From NCBI RefSeq assembly GCF_004664715.2, contig NC_051072.1, positions 42,763,642 through 42,827,641 on the forward strand: a stretch of 64,000 nucleotides of DNA, given 5' to 3'. Shown here one piece after another: positions 35,235 to 47,233 of this stretch. A program made the position numbers and the translations under genes. This DNA comes from Peromyscus leucopus (taxonomy: Eukaryota; Chordata; Mammalia; Rodentia; Cricetidae). Positions within the stretch are counted from its first letter, which is position 1, and every line of letters starts with the position of its first letter. A model generated the notes under the pieces. It searched no databases, was not told where the DNA came from, and worked only from the letters and a program-made list of their open reading frames with translations.

Positions 35235-37505
35235 AACAAAGCTATATGAGAATAAATACAATTTTGACTTTTCAAAAAACTAGGATGTATAGCAAATTTT
35301 TGTGTCCCAAATGGTGGACAACTACTGCCAAAACTGAACACAGAGACAATTTTCACACTCTTCACCATAGTGCTCATGGTATAATCATGTCACTCAAAAT
35401 ATTAGAAAGAGCAGTATTCAGGAAGTATCATGACACATTTGGTCAAAAGACTTCAAGAATTAAAATTAAAATTTATTTGGGAATAGTGGAATAAAATTTA
35501 TGTTGAGAGATAGTAAGAAAATGGAAAACTGAAAATTTTAAAGTTAATGGTTGCAAGTGTTCTTCTTAGAACTATAGTGCAAAAATCAGAAGCTTGGAAG
35601 ACATTTTTCATAGAAAATGTTTAAATATGTTGTGGACAATTAATATTGTTTGGTATCATTGCAAAAATAGAAATTAATTTAGTCGACAGTTTAAAATTAC
35701 AGTATATGCAATAAAAAGACATCACCAATCTTTAAAGTTTGAATTTTGAATATATTATTGTGGAGATGTATTCTGCTTTTGCTAGGAGTAGGAGTTTCAT
35801 TTAGTATTCCCTTCTATTAAACATTCAAAACTATGTACCACATAAAATTAAAGAACAATGTAAGGAAGAAAACAACAGAAAATAATTTGACCTCTGTGTA
35901 GACTGTAAAGGGTTTTTATAAGGTCAGCCTTGAATCAGAGGCAAATAAGATGCCACAGGAGGATGGGGAAGGCCAGAGTGGCCCACCAAGCTGAGTGTAT
36001 GAATACACTTCCGATCTTGGCCTCACCTGAGTTCTCTGCCTGGAGAAATCATGGAAAAGATAGATAAGTCATAAAATGCTGGTCTTCATTTCACCCAGCC
36101 AATCAAAGGAGGCAGAAAAGCATAGAGCCTTAGGGCACAGCTTTGAAGTGGAGTGATCTGTGTGCAGAAGCTAGTCCTTGACACGCTTGTGTTCTTTAAA
36201 AATTTTACTAAAACCACATATACTGGGAAGCCAAGGGCGACTTTAGGATTCTGAATTGCAGGAAAAATATTTAAACCATTTTGTTCTGTTGGGGCAGTAA
36301 AAGCATTTCAGGCATGCTTTCTCACTATTTTCTCCTAAAAAAAAAAAAAAAAAAAAAAATCAGGATCCCATCACTGCCTTGAAATCACAACCCTTTAGCC
36401 CCAAGCCTAATTGCTGGCATTACAGGTGTTCTTAACATTACACTTACAGTTATTGTCTGTTTTATTCAAAATATTAAAAATGCATATGTAAATGCCTATT
36501 GGAAAGTACAAGTCCTATTTAATGGGCATATGATAGAATTGATTTATAACCAAATAGAAGCTCACTCTTACAATACTTGAATTTGAGACTTTGAATCTAT
36601 GCAGCTTGGCAGAGTATAACAGAAAGCAAAATTCTCCATGAAATGCTTATTTAACACTTTCATTCAATTCTTCCTAAGCCAGCATTTCCAAAGTGTAGTT
36701 TCAGACACTGACTAACAAAATGTGATCCTCAGCCAGCACTTAAAAAATATCAATAAAACATAACACAGGCAGACACCTGAAATCTCTCAGTTTCCCACTG
36801 GGAAATTATATTATAAAATATATTACCAAAGGATATCTACCGTCCTGTATGAATGATTAGTTCATATAGTTAAGTAGGCAGAAGAATATAGAATTCACCA
36901 GAAAGAAGAATCCTATAGTGCACAGCATCTCTTGGTCTTTGCACTACACTGAAGCACATGTTGCAGTATTAAGACCACATTTTTGCACAGTAAAAAGTTG
37001 GAAGCAAGAATTCTAACAGTTTATCCATGATCTTACAGAAATCATATTTGCCATATGACACTTACTGATCATTTTATCTGCTCATGTCTGGACTGTGGGA
37101 GGCAGTGGTGTGGAACCCTCTAATGTGTTCTCCCCTTTTAAAACCTTTGAGCTAAGGAAGACAAAGTGAATTATAAAGCCAGTTTTATAGAGTTGGGGCT
37201 ATTTTAATTTTGAAGCCCTGTAAGAAGCAAAACATGGTTAATAATATCTTTACTAAGACACACACTTAAATAATTGGAATAGTATCTGGCACAAATATTA
37301 AAATATTAAATTTAAGTTATCAGTATTATTTTTGGATATGTTAAAAGTTATATTTTAAAGATTGTGAGCAGAAATCAAATCTTCTGGTATTATCTTCACA
37401 ACTTATAGGACTTAAGTTTAACATTACTTTAGTATAAAGCCATAAAATTTAATTCACTTCAACATAAATAGCATTTTAAATTACTAATAAAAATGGGTAA
37501 AAATA
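35235..37505. other. Mostly single-copy DNA, no gene seen
   Basis: A 93-codon frame (35213-35494) has no recognised domain. A run of about 23 A (36337-36359) is followed by sequence (ATTGCTGGCATTACAGGTGT) that could be a remnant of an old B1-like SINE on the minus strand. 35930-36240 is somewhat GC-richer and repeat-free. Confidence 0.4.
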
Positions 37506-37509
37506 TTAC

Positions 37510-37630
37510 ACTAGCATTTAGGAGAAAAAGGAAGGCAGCTTTCTATGAGTTCAAGGCCAGCATTCTGTGTAGCAAAGGCCAGTGAAGACTACATAGTAAG
37601 TTTTTATCTTATAAAAAATGAGAAAAAAGA
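37510..37630 (+). mobile_element. Old B1/B4-like SINE
   Basis: GGAAGGCAGCTTTCTATGAG, TTCAAGGCCAGCATTCTGTG and ACTACATAGTAAGTTTTTAT with an A-rich end resemble an old B1-related monomer. Confidence 0.5.
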
Positions 37631-37764
37631 AATATTAATACTTGCTTCAATAATTACAGTAAAAAAATGACCATTTCAAAATATTCAAATTGTCATTGCA
37701 TGCTCATCATAGTAAAACATTTCTCAGTAGCTGAGAAATTTCTCTACGGCAAGTTTTGTGTCAA

Positions 37765-37850
37765 AGGTTTGAAGTCTACAATTTCACTTAATCTTTACAA
37801 AACTCTGCATTGGTTATCCTGATTTGTGGAGAGATGCTTTAAATATTGAT
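37765..37850 (+). mobile_element. Possible L2/MIR fragment
   Basis: TTCACTTAATCTTTACAAAA and GTTATCCTGATTTGTGGAGA resemble the conserved 3' part of L2-type repeats (TTTAATCCTCACAAC ... CCATTTTACAGATG). Weak. Confidence 0.3.
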
Positions 37851-38091
37851 GTCATTTTGCTGTCATAATAATCCAGAAGGTGACTAAAATCATCCCTGAG
37901 CGAGCTCAACTCCAATCTTCATTCTAGAATTTCTTGCTCTTTCCTAGTTCATACCATGTTGCTGTGAATTGTTCTCCCATCAGATCCCAGGATGTGTCCA
38001 TGACATAGGCAGAAAAAGAATCAACACAGAAATATTTGGTTTCCACTGAATGGAAGGGAAGGCACTTATGTTCAACTTTTTTTTTTGGTCC

Positions 38092-38435
38092 CTGTGACCA
38101 AATGCCTGACAGATCAACTTAAAATGAAAAAATTATTTTGGTTCATGGTTTCAGAGCCTTCCATCCATGCTTAAGCAAAGCATCATGTCAAGGGGTATGT
38201 ATAGCAGAGGAGCTTCTTTATCATGGGCAGGAAGCCCAAAGAAAAAGCTGGGTTGCTCGCATTTAGAGAACATTCACCTTTTCCTCCTTCATTTTGTTCA
38301 GACCCACTGCCCATGCAGTGATCTTGTCCATATCCAGAGTGAGTCTTCCCCTTCAGTCAATCCTCTCTAGAAATTCCCTCTGAGATGCACCCAGAGGTGT
38401 CAACATCAATCCCCAAGGCATTTTTCAGCCCATTA
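38092..38435 (-). mobile_element. MT-type ERVL-MaLR LTR
   Basis: TGTGACCAAATGCCTGACAG, AAATTATTTTGGTTCATGGT, AGAGTGAGTCTTCCCCTTCA, CCTCTCTAGAAATTCCCTCT and ATGCACCCAGAGGTGTCAAC follow the reverse complement of MT-type LTRs in order. Confidence 0.6.
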
Positions 38436-38451
38436 AAATTATCAAATAATC

Positions 38452-38612
38452 CAGGTGGCGGTGGCGCATGCCTTTAATCCCAGTACTCAGGAAGCAGAGC
38501 CAGGCAGAGCTCTGTGAGTTCGAGGCCAGCCTGGTCTACAGAGCGAGATCCAGGATAGGCACCAAAACTACATAAAGAAACTCTGTCTCAAAAAAATATA
38601 TATTAAATAAAT
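38452..38612 (+). mobile_element. B1 SINE
   Basis: Head CCAGGTGGCGGTGGCGCATG, internal GAGTTCGAGGCCAGCCTGGT and GAAACTCTGTCTCAAAAAAA. It inserted at the edge of the MT LTR. It is an older subtype than the copy at 28.8 kb, with TCTACAGAGCGAGATCCAGG in the right half. Confidence 0.92.
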
Positions 38613-38619
38613 CAAACAC

Positions 38620-39654
38620 CAGAGAGTATCCATTACTTTTATTAAATGGATTGGAAGATATAGCACGAGGCCCACCAAAGGTTAACTCAGACTCTGTTTT
38701 CCAAGCTGTTTTTGTAAGCAGTTGGAAGGAGTACAGAGAGACTCTAGGAGTTATATAAAGATGTCTGTCTGTGGAGGGGGTAGAGAGAAAGAATGGCTAG
38801 AAATAGAGAAGGGAAGAGTTACAGCATGCTGCAATTGCAGATAGGCTACTTACATGCTACCTGCATGCTTGGAAGGAGTGAAAATACTCTAAAGAGACAC
38901 CTGTATCCTTCTCTTTGGTTATGAGACTGAAATAAGGGACTCTAGGAAATAGAGTATCTGCTAATCTTATGATGGGTGAAGACAAGGGCTGAAGCCTAGT
39001 GCCTGTCAGAAGGGGAACTGATGTCCCAAGAAAGAGATTTCATAGCGGAACAGCTTGCTAGACCACCTTGCAGGGTAAGCTCAGACAATGATGGTCAGCG
39101 ATGGGTCAAAGATAGGCAGGATCAGACCTTGACTGGGGCTGTTTAAATACATATAACTCTCACTCATCCCCCATTTAAACCGTGAAGTCCTGTCAGGCTC
39201 CTGAAGGTGGGCATTTGGTAGGGGGCCTCCTCTAGAACTCTTGTCCCCTTTTGCACTGTGGTCACATTGATTAAATCTCCTTTTTTTTTAAAAAAAAAAA
39301 TGACTTTCACTATTAATTGGTCTATTTTAATCAGCTTATCGAAGATGTGTGACTGCACCTGGCTTGATAGGGCCGCCAGGGCTACAAGCTCTGATGCTGA
39401 AGGCAGTGGTAACAGTGGTGGCTTGCGTATCTGGCTGTGAGAAGCAGAGGACCCATCAGAGCTATTCCTGAGTCTGCAGGGAAGCTGTGCTTTGGAGGGA
39501 GGCAGGGCAGAGCACCAGGAATAAGCAACTGATTAAAACAACAGCAAATCAAACTTTGTATTTTAAGCATGATTTGCTGGCCACTGCTGTAGGGAATTTA
39601 TTTACCTAAGCACCTTTAAACTCAGCCAAAGCTCTGAGAGGAAAAAAAAAAAAC
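38620..39654. other. Unassigned sequence, no gene seen
   Basis: The segment from about 38640 to 39285 is G-richer, ends in CATTGATTAAATCTCC and a T/A run, and could be an old LTR or other retroelement I do not recognise. No open frame above 64 codons. Confidence 0.35.
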
Positions 39655-39730
39655 TGCCTCCATTTCCATTTTAAAGATGAGAACACTGAAGTGAACAGCT
39701 TGCCCACAGAAAAGCAACTGTAGAGTCTGC
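39655..39730 (+). mobile_element. Possible MIR/L2 3' core
   Basis: CTCCATTTCCATTTTAAAGATGAGAAC (in two blocks), GAACAGCTTGCCCACAG and CTGCAGCTAGGCTCTCAG follow the order of the ancient MIR/L2 conserved core. Confidence 0.5.
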
Positions 39731-39959
39731 AGCTAGGCTCTCAGTAAGGGGTCCTTGCATGTAACTGTGGTGGAGCCTTGTGCCACCAGCACAGCCACCT
39801 GCTGTCAGCCATGTGCAGATATTCTGTACTTTATTTTCAGCATGGTTAGGTAGAGGTGAAAGAGGCTTCACTTTACTGTTGATTTGAATAAGTAGAGACA
39901 GGAGTGCTCTTCTGTGAAGGGCGTAGAAACAAGAATCTTAATCCTCCCTACCCACTCCA

Positions 39960-40355
39960 AGTAGGGAACCGACAGAAAACGGCTTTCATTGCATATCAGA
40001 ACATGGCACTTAGGAGCACGAGAATGGATTAAGCAATTACCACTGACTCTCTTAGATTGATGAACACCTCATTTTCAGTCTAAAACTGACTCCACGTATT
40101 TCACGATCGTTTCAAATTCTAATTTGCTTGGGACAAAATTCAAGCCTTATAAACCTTGATTGGCTCTATTTGCCAGCGAGTTTAGCTGCATGCACAAGGA
40201 GGCCACTTACAGTATCAGAGCCGGTATGCAGCTAATTATACTTGTAAGTCACCAACAAGAACGTGGAGTGAAGGAGGCGGGACAAGATGTGGAGCTCTGT
40301 CGCTAGTGAGAGTCTACTCTGAGATCTGCGGCTTCATCCCAAGCAGTGGCGAAGT
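39960..40355. promoter_or_regulatory. Repeat-free, locally CpG-enriched segment; candidate regulatory element or exon
   Basis: I count 13 CpG dinucleotides in about 385 bases, while most of the window has long CpG-free stretches. It also holds TTATAAA (40148-40154), ATTGG five bases later and a GC-box-like AGGCGGGAC (about 40275). No repeat family is recognised. These are compositional hints only. I see no splice-site-bounded open frame that would make it a coding exon. Confidence 0.3.
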
Positions 40356-40766
40356 TATGAGCCTCTAAATATTTAATTGAAATGTCTTCAGCCACTTCAA
40401 AGTTTATTGTTTTGTCTTTCATGTCAAGAAAGTAGAAGGCACAGCATCATAATTCTTTCAATCTGAGTGAAAAATGGACGAAACTTATTTAAGCAATTGG
40501 AAAGTAGAACAATGCTTATTCCACAGAGGGGAACCTCTGTGGGTATCAGCTATGTTCAGGGTGTCCGTCTGGTCACTCATCCCACGTCCATGCCAATTTG
40601 TGTAAAATGTATCAAACTCTATGTACTTGTAGTTGGGTTCGATGTACTTCACATGCATTTAAAAGAAAAATTAAAACAAAATTCCATTGCTTACTATAAA
40701 GGGTGTATGGTGGTATTTTATTTGTACTGAAATGTGATTTTATTTGTATGCTAATAAATAAGTTGT

Positions 40767-40906
40767 GGCTGGGTGGTGGTGGCGCACGCCTTGAATCCCA
40801 GCACTCGGGAGGCAGAGCCAGGCGGATCTCTGTAAGTTCGAGGCCAGCCTGGGCTACCAAGTGGGTCCCAGGAAAGGCACAAAGCTACACAGAGAAACCC
40901 TGTCTC

Positions 40907-40937
<31 letters not shown>

Positions 40938-40964
40938 ACAAAAAACAAAAGAAAGAAAGAAAAA

Positions 40965-41059
<95 letters not shown>

Positions 41060-41083
41060 GAGGAAGAAAGAAAGAAAAAAAGA
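40767..41083 (+). mobile_element. B1 SINE with long GA/GAAA tail, inserted in the LTR
   Basis: B1 body 40767-40910 (GGCTGGGTGGTGGTGGCGCA ... GAAACCCTGTCTCAAAAA), then an AAAAC-type tail that has expanded into (GA)n and (GAAA)n to 41083. The short repeat AAGTTG flanks the insertion. The Lys/Glu/Arg- and Phe/Leu/Ser-repeat frames across it are artefacts. Confidence 0.9.
40965..41083. repeat. (GA)n-(GAAA)n microsatellite
   Basis: About twelve GA units and some twenty GAAA units, purine-only on the plus strand for over 100 bases. Confidence 0.95.
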
Positions 41084-41490
41084 AAGTTGCTTGGGGGTCA
41101 GAGCTAATAGCAAGCCATAGCAGAGCTGGGCGTTTGTGGCATACACTTATAATCCCAGCACTTGGTAGGCAGAGCTAGGTAAGTCTCTCTGTGTTCAGGG
41201 ATACAGCCAGCACTGGAGACACATGCCTTTAATCTCAATACCATAGAAGACCTGGAGGGCTGTACATACAGGCAGTGGCGAGGCAGTCATATGTTTGTGT
41301 TTACAACCAATGAGAAGGTAGAACAGAAAGACTATATAAAGACAAACACACAGGAAGTAGGCCCCTTTCGGAGAGGTCTCTTTGCAAGCTGCAGCAGGCA
41401 GGTAAGGCTCTTAGCTCTGATCTCTTGGCTTTCTTCTTTGCATTGGTTCTGTGTTTCTTATTTAATAAAATGGTTGGTTGCATCTACATT

Positions 41491-41508
41491 TGGTGCTCAA
41501 CGTGACAA
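41491..41508 (+). other. tRNA-Lys-type primer binding site, degenerate
   Basis: TGGTGCTCAACGTG follows the LTR end after two T residues. It matches the tRNA-Lys1,2 primer site TGGCGCCCAACGTGGGGC at 12 of the first 14 positions, then decays. This places the LTR in a Lys-primed class II lineage. Confidence 0.75.
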
Positions 41509-41549
41509 GAATCCATTAAAAAGCGCTTGACTTGGTGGCAGGTCCAGTT

Positions 41550-41700
41550 TCCCACAAGGGTGCTGACTCCCTAGCCCCAGCTGGCCTCAAACTCGTGATC
41601 CTCCTGCCTCTGCCTCCTTCAGCAAATCCTACCAGCGTGCACCACCACAATCAGCCACGTTGGGCACCAAATATAGATGTAACCAACCAGGGTGAATGAG
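41550..41700 (-). mobile_element. Inverted LTR end with primer site and B1-like leader
   Basis: On the minus strand, GGTTGGTTACATCTATATTTGG (read in two blocks) is the family A LTR 3' end, followed by the primer-like site TGGTGCCCAACGTGG (41669 downward; 14 of 18 by my count). Then comes B1-like sequence back to about 41575. It faces the plus-strand primer site at 41491. Confidence 0.7.
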
Positions 41701-42748
41701 TAAATTCAGGTTATATAGATTAATGCCATGCTGTACAGAGTTACCCATTGAAGGAATTTCTTGTCTTGACAATGGTAACTAGCCACTTTGTAAACTGGGT
41801 GGTCATTCACCCAAAGCACAGGCATATTGAATGAAGGTTTAAATATTTTATGACTCAACCCTAGAGCTGTGTGCTAGAGAACTGTCAATTATCAGTTCTG
41901 CCCCACTTTCTTAATGGTCTTATTTAAATTACTTAGTTACACAAGGAAAGATAAAAATAAATCAAGTTAATATTACTCATAATACATTGTCAAAACCAGA
42001 GTAGCTCTGAAAACTATTAGATTACCATGAGAGTTGGTGAGGTAGACCATAACTAGCAGGAATTTGTAAGAAAATGTGTAGATTTATTTTAGATCAGTTA
42101 CTGTAATTAGGAGGAACAGTGAATAGAAAAATGAAAGCAAATACCTAGGGAATTCTATGTCATATCTGAATCCACAGAGGAATAAAAGTTTTCTTAGGCA
42201 TATGAAGTTCAGTAAGATAGTCCACTCTCCAAAGTTCAGTGGCTGTGTTTATATGCCAATTATTTCCCAACCAACTTGAGATTGATTATTATTCTAATTT
42301 AAATATCGTCAACTAAAACTGCAATTAAATTTTTGGAAAGACAAAAGTGATCCTAAATTTATATGAGGATGTCAGCATAAGACTCTTCAAGACAGTTCTG
42401 AAATGGGTGGAAATGAAAGGGAAATTTCTCATCAAATATTAAAGGGAAGCTATGAGTAATACCCAATGTTAACAATGCTGGAATAGACTGGTTAAGTGAA
42501 GGTGGCAAATAAGAAGTTCAAAAATTGATAAAAATGCCATGAATCTGGTGATTGCTTAATATGTATTAAAATGATATTATAAACATGTTGAAAAGATAAC
42601 CACGCAGAGAGATGACTTTTTATTGCTATGTTTAAAAGCTCACCATGATAACCTTATACTTGACTCTGATGTAGAATATATAATTTCTTTAGTCATTACT
42701 TGCATTTTAAAGTGATATACTTTTCAGGTACAATTTTTGGCAATGATT
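41701..42748. other. No gene seen
   Basis: AT-rich DNA without a recognised repeat or gene. Confidence 0.45.
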
Positions 42749-45700
42749 TTTTTTTTTTACTTTTTAAATTTATTTATTTTACATCCCAACCAGTTTCACC
42801 TCCCTCTTTTCCTCCCATTCTCTCCTCCCCCCAAAACCATTCCTCCTCTGTTTCTGTTCAGAAAGGGGCAGGCCTCCAATGAGTGTCAACTAAGTAGACA
42901 TATCAAGTTGTAGTAAGACTAAGCACCTCACCTTGTATTAAGGCTGGGCAAGGCAACCCGTATGAGGAATAGATTCCCAAGAGCCAGCCAAAGTTTTAGA
43001 GAGCCCCTGCTCCCACTGTTAGGAATCCGACAAGGGGCTTCCACTGTTAGGAATCCGACAAGCAGATCAAGCTACACAACTGTCACATATAGGTAGAGGG
43101 CCTAAGTCAGTCCCATTCGGGCTCCCTGGTTGTAGGTTCAGACTCTGTGAGCTCCCAGGTTAGTTGTTTCTGTGGATTTTCTTGTGATGTCCTTGACCCC
43201 TCTGTCTCCTACAATCCTTCCTCCCTGTCTTCAGCATGATTCCCTAAGCTCAGCCTAATGTTTGACTGTAGGTCTCTATATCTGTTTCCACCAGTTGCTG
43301 GATGAAGCATCTCTGATGACAATTGGGGTAGTCACCGATCTATGAGTACTGCAGAATATCATTAGGCATCATCACATTGACATTTTTCCTCAAGTTTTGT
43401 TTGGTTCTAACCTAAGTCTCTAGGCCATCCAGCCTTTAGGTCCTGGTGCTCCAGGCAGTGTCAGAGATGGGCTCACTCTCTGGGTCTCAGGCTGGACCAG
43501 TAATTAGTAGGTCACTTCCATAATCTATGTGTCACTTTTACCCCAGCACATTCAATAAGCAGGGCAGACTGTAGGGCACAGGTTATGTGGCTAGGTTGGT
43601 ATCCCAGTTCCTCCACTTGAAGTCTTGCCTAGTCACAAGAGGTGGCCACTTCAGGCTACATATCCATTATTGCTAGGAGTCTTAGCTGGGGTCAGACTTG
43701 GAGATTCCTAGGAGTTTTCCATGTACTAGGCTTCTCCCTGACCAGGAGATGCACCCCCTTCCAGTAGTCTCTTTCAGTACTTTCTCCATCCATCCACTCC
43801 CTACCTGATCCCTCATGTTCCCATCCCCACCCTACCCCAGTCCACCCACAAGTTCTCTTTTTTTTCTTCTTCCCAGGGAGGTCTATGTGCCACCTGCTTG
43901 GGCTGTCCTTGGGTCTATGGATTGTAGCATGGTTTTCCTTTCTTCTACAACTAATATCTATTTATAAGTGAGTACATACCATGTTTGTCTTTCTGGGTCT
44001 GGGTTACCTCACTCAGGATGATTTTTTTTTCTAGCTCTACCCAGTTGCCTTCTGATTTCATGATTACATTGTTTTAAAAGCTGTGTAATAATCCATTGTG
44101 TAAATGTACCACATTTTCTTTATACATTTTTGGAGTGGGACATCTATGTTATTTCCACATTCTGGCTATTACAAATAAAGCTACTATGAACATAGTTGAG
44201 CAAGTGTCTTTGTGGTATGACTGAGCATCCTTTGCATATATGCCCAAGAGTGGTATAGCTGGGTAGATTCCCAAATTTCTGAGAAACTACCTTATCACTC
44301 CCAAAGTGACTGTATAAGTTTGCACTACCACCACAAGTGGAGGAGTGTTTCCCTTATTCCACATCCTTTCCAATATAAGCTGTTATTAGTGTTTTTGATC
44401 ATAGCCAATCTAACAGGTATGAAATGGAATGGCAGAGTCATTTTGATTTGTACTTCCCTTACAGCTAAGGATGTTTCTCAGTCATTTGAGATTCTTCTGT
44501 TGAGAATTCTATGTTTAGATATGTACCTCATTTTTCAGTTGGATCATTTGGTTCTTTGATGTCTACTTTCTTGAATTCTTTAATTATTTTGGAAATCATC
44601 CCTCTGTCAGATGTGCAGATGGTGAAGATTTTTCCCATTCTGTAGGCTGTTGTTTTGTTCTGTTGACAGTGTCCTTTGCCTTACAGAAGCTTTTCAGTTT
44701 CATTAAGTCCCATTTATTAATTGTCAATCTTAGTGTCTGTGCTATTGGTGTTCTATTCAGGAAGTAATCTCCTGTGCCAGTGCATTCAAGGTTATTTCCC
44801 ACTTTCTCTTCTATAGGTTCAATCTAACTGAATTTCTGTTGAGTTCATTCATCCATCAGTACTTGAGTTATGTACAGGGTGATAGATATGGATCTATTTG
44901 CATTCTTTTACATGTGAACATCCCTTTATGCCAGCACCATTAACTGAAGATCTTTCATTATTTTCATTGTATAATTTTGGTGTCTTCATAAAAAATCAGG
45001 TGTCTATACATGTGTAGATTTACATCTGGATCTCTGATTCAATTCTATTGATATGTCTGTCTACTTTTAGACAAATACCATGCTGTTTTCGTTACTATAG
45101 ATGTATAGTAGACCTTGAAATCAGGGATGGTGATACCTCTGGAAGTTCTTATATTATACAATATTGCTTTAGTTATCATAAGTTTTCTGTTTGTTTGGTT
45201 TTTTTCATATAAAGTTGAGAATTGCTCTTTCAAGGTCTATAAAGAATTGTATTGGGATTTTGATGGGGATTGTGTTAAATCTGTAGATTGCTTTTGTTAA
45301 GATGGTTATTTTTGCTATGTTAATCCTACTGATCCATGAGCATGGGGGATCTTTATGTCTTTTGAAATCTTCTCCAATTTCTTTCTTCAAAGACTTGAAG
45401 TTCTTGTCACACAGGTCTTTCACTTGCCTGGTTAGGCTTAACTCAATATATTTTATATTATTTGTGGCTATTGTGAAGGGTGTTGTGTCCCTAGTTTCTT
45501 TCTTAGCCCATTTAAAAATTTTTTTATATAAGGACTTCTGATGGGGGCGGGGGTAATCTTGTATCCAGCTACTTGGCTAAAGCTATTTATCAGCTGTAGG
45601 AGTTCCCTGGTAGAATTTTTTGTGGTCACTTATTTTTACTAGCATATCATATGAAATAGCCATACTTCAACGTCTTCCTTTCCAATTTCTATCCCTTGAT

Positions 45701-46550
45701 CTCTTTAATTGTCTTATTGTCCTATCTAGAGCTTCAAGTACTGTAATGAATAGGTATGGAGTGGACAACCTTGTCTTATTCCTCTTTTTAGTGGAATTGC
45801 TTTGAGTTTCTCTCTATTTAATTTGATGTTGGTTGTCAACTTCCTATATGTGGCTTTTTATTATGTTTAGGTATGTTTCTAGGATCCCTGATCTCTCCAA
45901 GACTTTTATCATGAAGAGGCATTGAATTTTGCCAAAGGCATTTTTAGCATGTAAGGGAATGATCATGGGTTTTTTCTTTCATTTTGTTTATATAATGGAT
46001 TACATTGACTGATTTTCATATATTGAACTATCCCTGCATCTCTGCAGTGAAGTCTGCTTGATCTTGGTGGATGATCTTTTTGATGTGTTCTTGCATTCAA
46101 TTTGTGAGTGTTTTATTGAGTATTTTTACATCTATGTTCATGAGGAAAATTGGTCTGTAATTTTCCTTTTTTTATTTTTTGTGTGGGTTGAGTATAATGG
46201 TGACTGTGACCTCATAAAAAGAATTTGACCATGCTCATTCTGCTTCTATGTTATGGAATAATTTGAGGAGTATTGGTATTAGTTCTTTTGGCAGAATTCT
46301 GCATTAAAACTGTTTGGTCCTGGTCTTTTATTAGCTGGGAGACTTTTTTCCCACAGGACACAGTTTCTCTGTGTAGCCCTGACTGTCCTGGAACTAGCTT
46401 TGTAGAACAAACACACTGGCCTCAAACTCACAGACATCTATCTACCTTCCTCTGTCTTCTGAGTGCTGAGATCAAAGGCATGGGAAGCTTTTAATGACTA
46501 CTTCTATTTCCTTAGGGGTTATAGGTCTACTTAAATAGTTTATCTGAGTT
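42749..46550 (-). mobile_element. 5'-truncated L1 (ORF2 C-terminal half and full 3' UTR)
   Basis: The tail complement (T run, AAATTTATTTATTTTACATC) starts at 42749. The 3' UTR runs to about 44.55 kb, with its polypurine tract on the minus strand. ORF2 follows: C-terminal blocks RTPIAQTLRLTINKWDLMKL and KSFCKAKDTVNRTK (44596-44802), then RTSRGITIPDFKVYY (about 45100-45233) and MKDLCDKNFKSLKKEIGEDF (45205-45423). RT-domain sequence continues with breaks to about 46.55 kb, interrupted by a B1. L1 ORF2 encodes the endonuclease and reverse transcriptase that mobilise L1 and SINEs. This copy lacks ORF1, the endonuclease and the 5' UTR, and has many stops, so it is inactive. A G-rich insertion (GGGGGCGGGGG) sits at 45543. 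Confidence 0.93.
46355..46487 (-). mobile_element. B1 SINE nested in the L1
   Basis: CACAGTTTCTCTGTGTAGCC, CTGTCCTGGAACTAGCTTTG and GAGTGCTGAGATCAAAGGCA are the reverse complement of a B1. Its left end is truncated or diverged. L1 ORF2 sequence lies on both sides. Confidence 0.85.
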
Positions 46551-46554
46551 TGAA

Positions 46555-47230
46555 AAGGAACACCAGTGTGCCCCAGCAGGGAAAATCAATTTTGGAAATG
46601 ATTTTCTAATCTAAGCTACTGATGGCTCCCTGCTCTACATCACTTTTAGTTTTCTATAGAGGATGCATAGTTCAGAAAAGAACTTGTAATTTTGCTCAGA
46701 AAGATTGAGTTAGTACTTGAAACTTTGTCATTTCCCTTTTTCTCCACCCTGTCTTTCTTGCTTTGGTTTGTTTTGTCTTGTGAACATTGTTAAGAGTTGC
46801 TTTGGAAACTTTTACACATCTAGATTTTTCATGCTAAGAAAATTTAGGGAAACTGTATTAATAAAGAGAGAAGAGAATCCAGTAGGGAGAAGAGGAGGAG
46901 GAAAAGATTCTTTAGATTTGATCATAATCTTATTTGCTACTCTCCTAGTCTTGAAAAGTTATATACACTTTGACGTCTTCCTTTTTCCCTTTGTTCTGTT
47001 AATGTAGCCCTTGATAATTTATCACAAACTTTCCCTAACCTGTCACATTACCTCCATGGTCATCATCTCTATTAGTTCTTATATCATAGAATACAAACAT
47101 ATGCAAGTCTCTGTCATCAAACAAACAAGCAAATGAACAAACAGAAATATAGATAAACTTTTCATCCCTCTGACATTGAGGCCCCTTTATCTTGTCCTCT
47201 TCAAAGCCAGTCTTCTTAGGAACCCATCTG
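46555..47230. other. No gene seen
   Basis: A 96-codon plus-strand frame (46717-47007) has no recognised domain. No repeat identified. Confidence 0.4.
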
Positions 47231-47233
47231 TTA

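Larger units (their letters stand above)
40706..41488 (+). mobile_element. Class II ERV LTR (family A) with nested B1
   Basis: The LTR begins TATGGTGGTATTTTATTTGT. After the nested B1 it resumes AAGTTGCTTGGGGGTCAGAG and ends GGTTGGTTGCATCTACA. It has a CCAAT-type ACCAATGAG, a TATA-like ACTATATAAAG at about 41333 and a resident B1-derived stretch (TCCCAGCACTTGGTAGGCAG) that all family copies keep. Sister copies are at 56822 (truncated) and 59847. It is followed by a primer site, so it is a 5' LTR and not a solo LTR. Confidence 0.85.

Noticed and set aside
35213..35494. 93-codon frame as a small gene or processed pseudogene
   Set aside because: No similarity to a protein I recognise, no poly(A) tail or target duplications, and AT-rich neutral-looking codon content.
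40751..41146. 131-134 codon frames with Lys/Glu/Arg or Phe/Leu/Ser repeats
   Set aside because: They run through a B1 and its GA/GAAA tail; the composition is that of the microsatellite.
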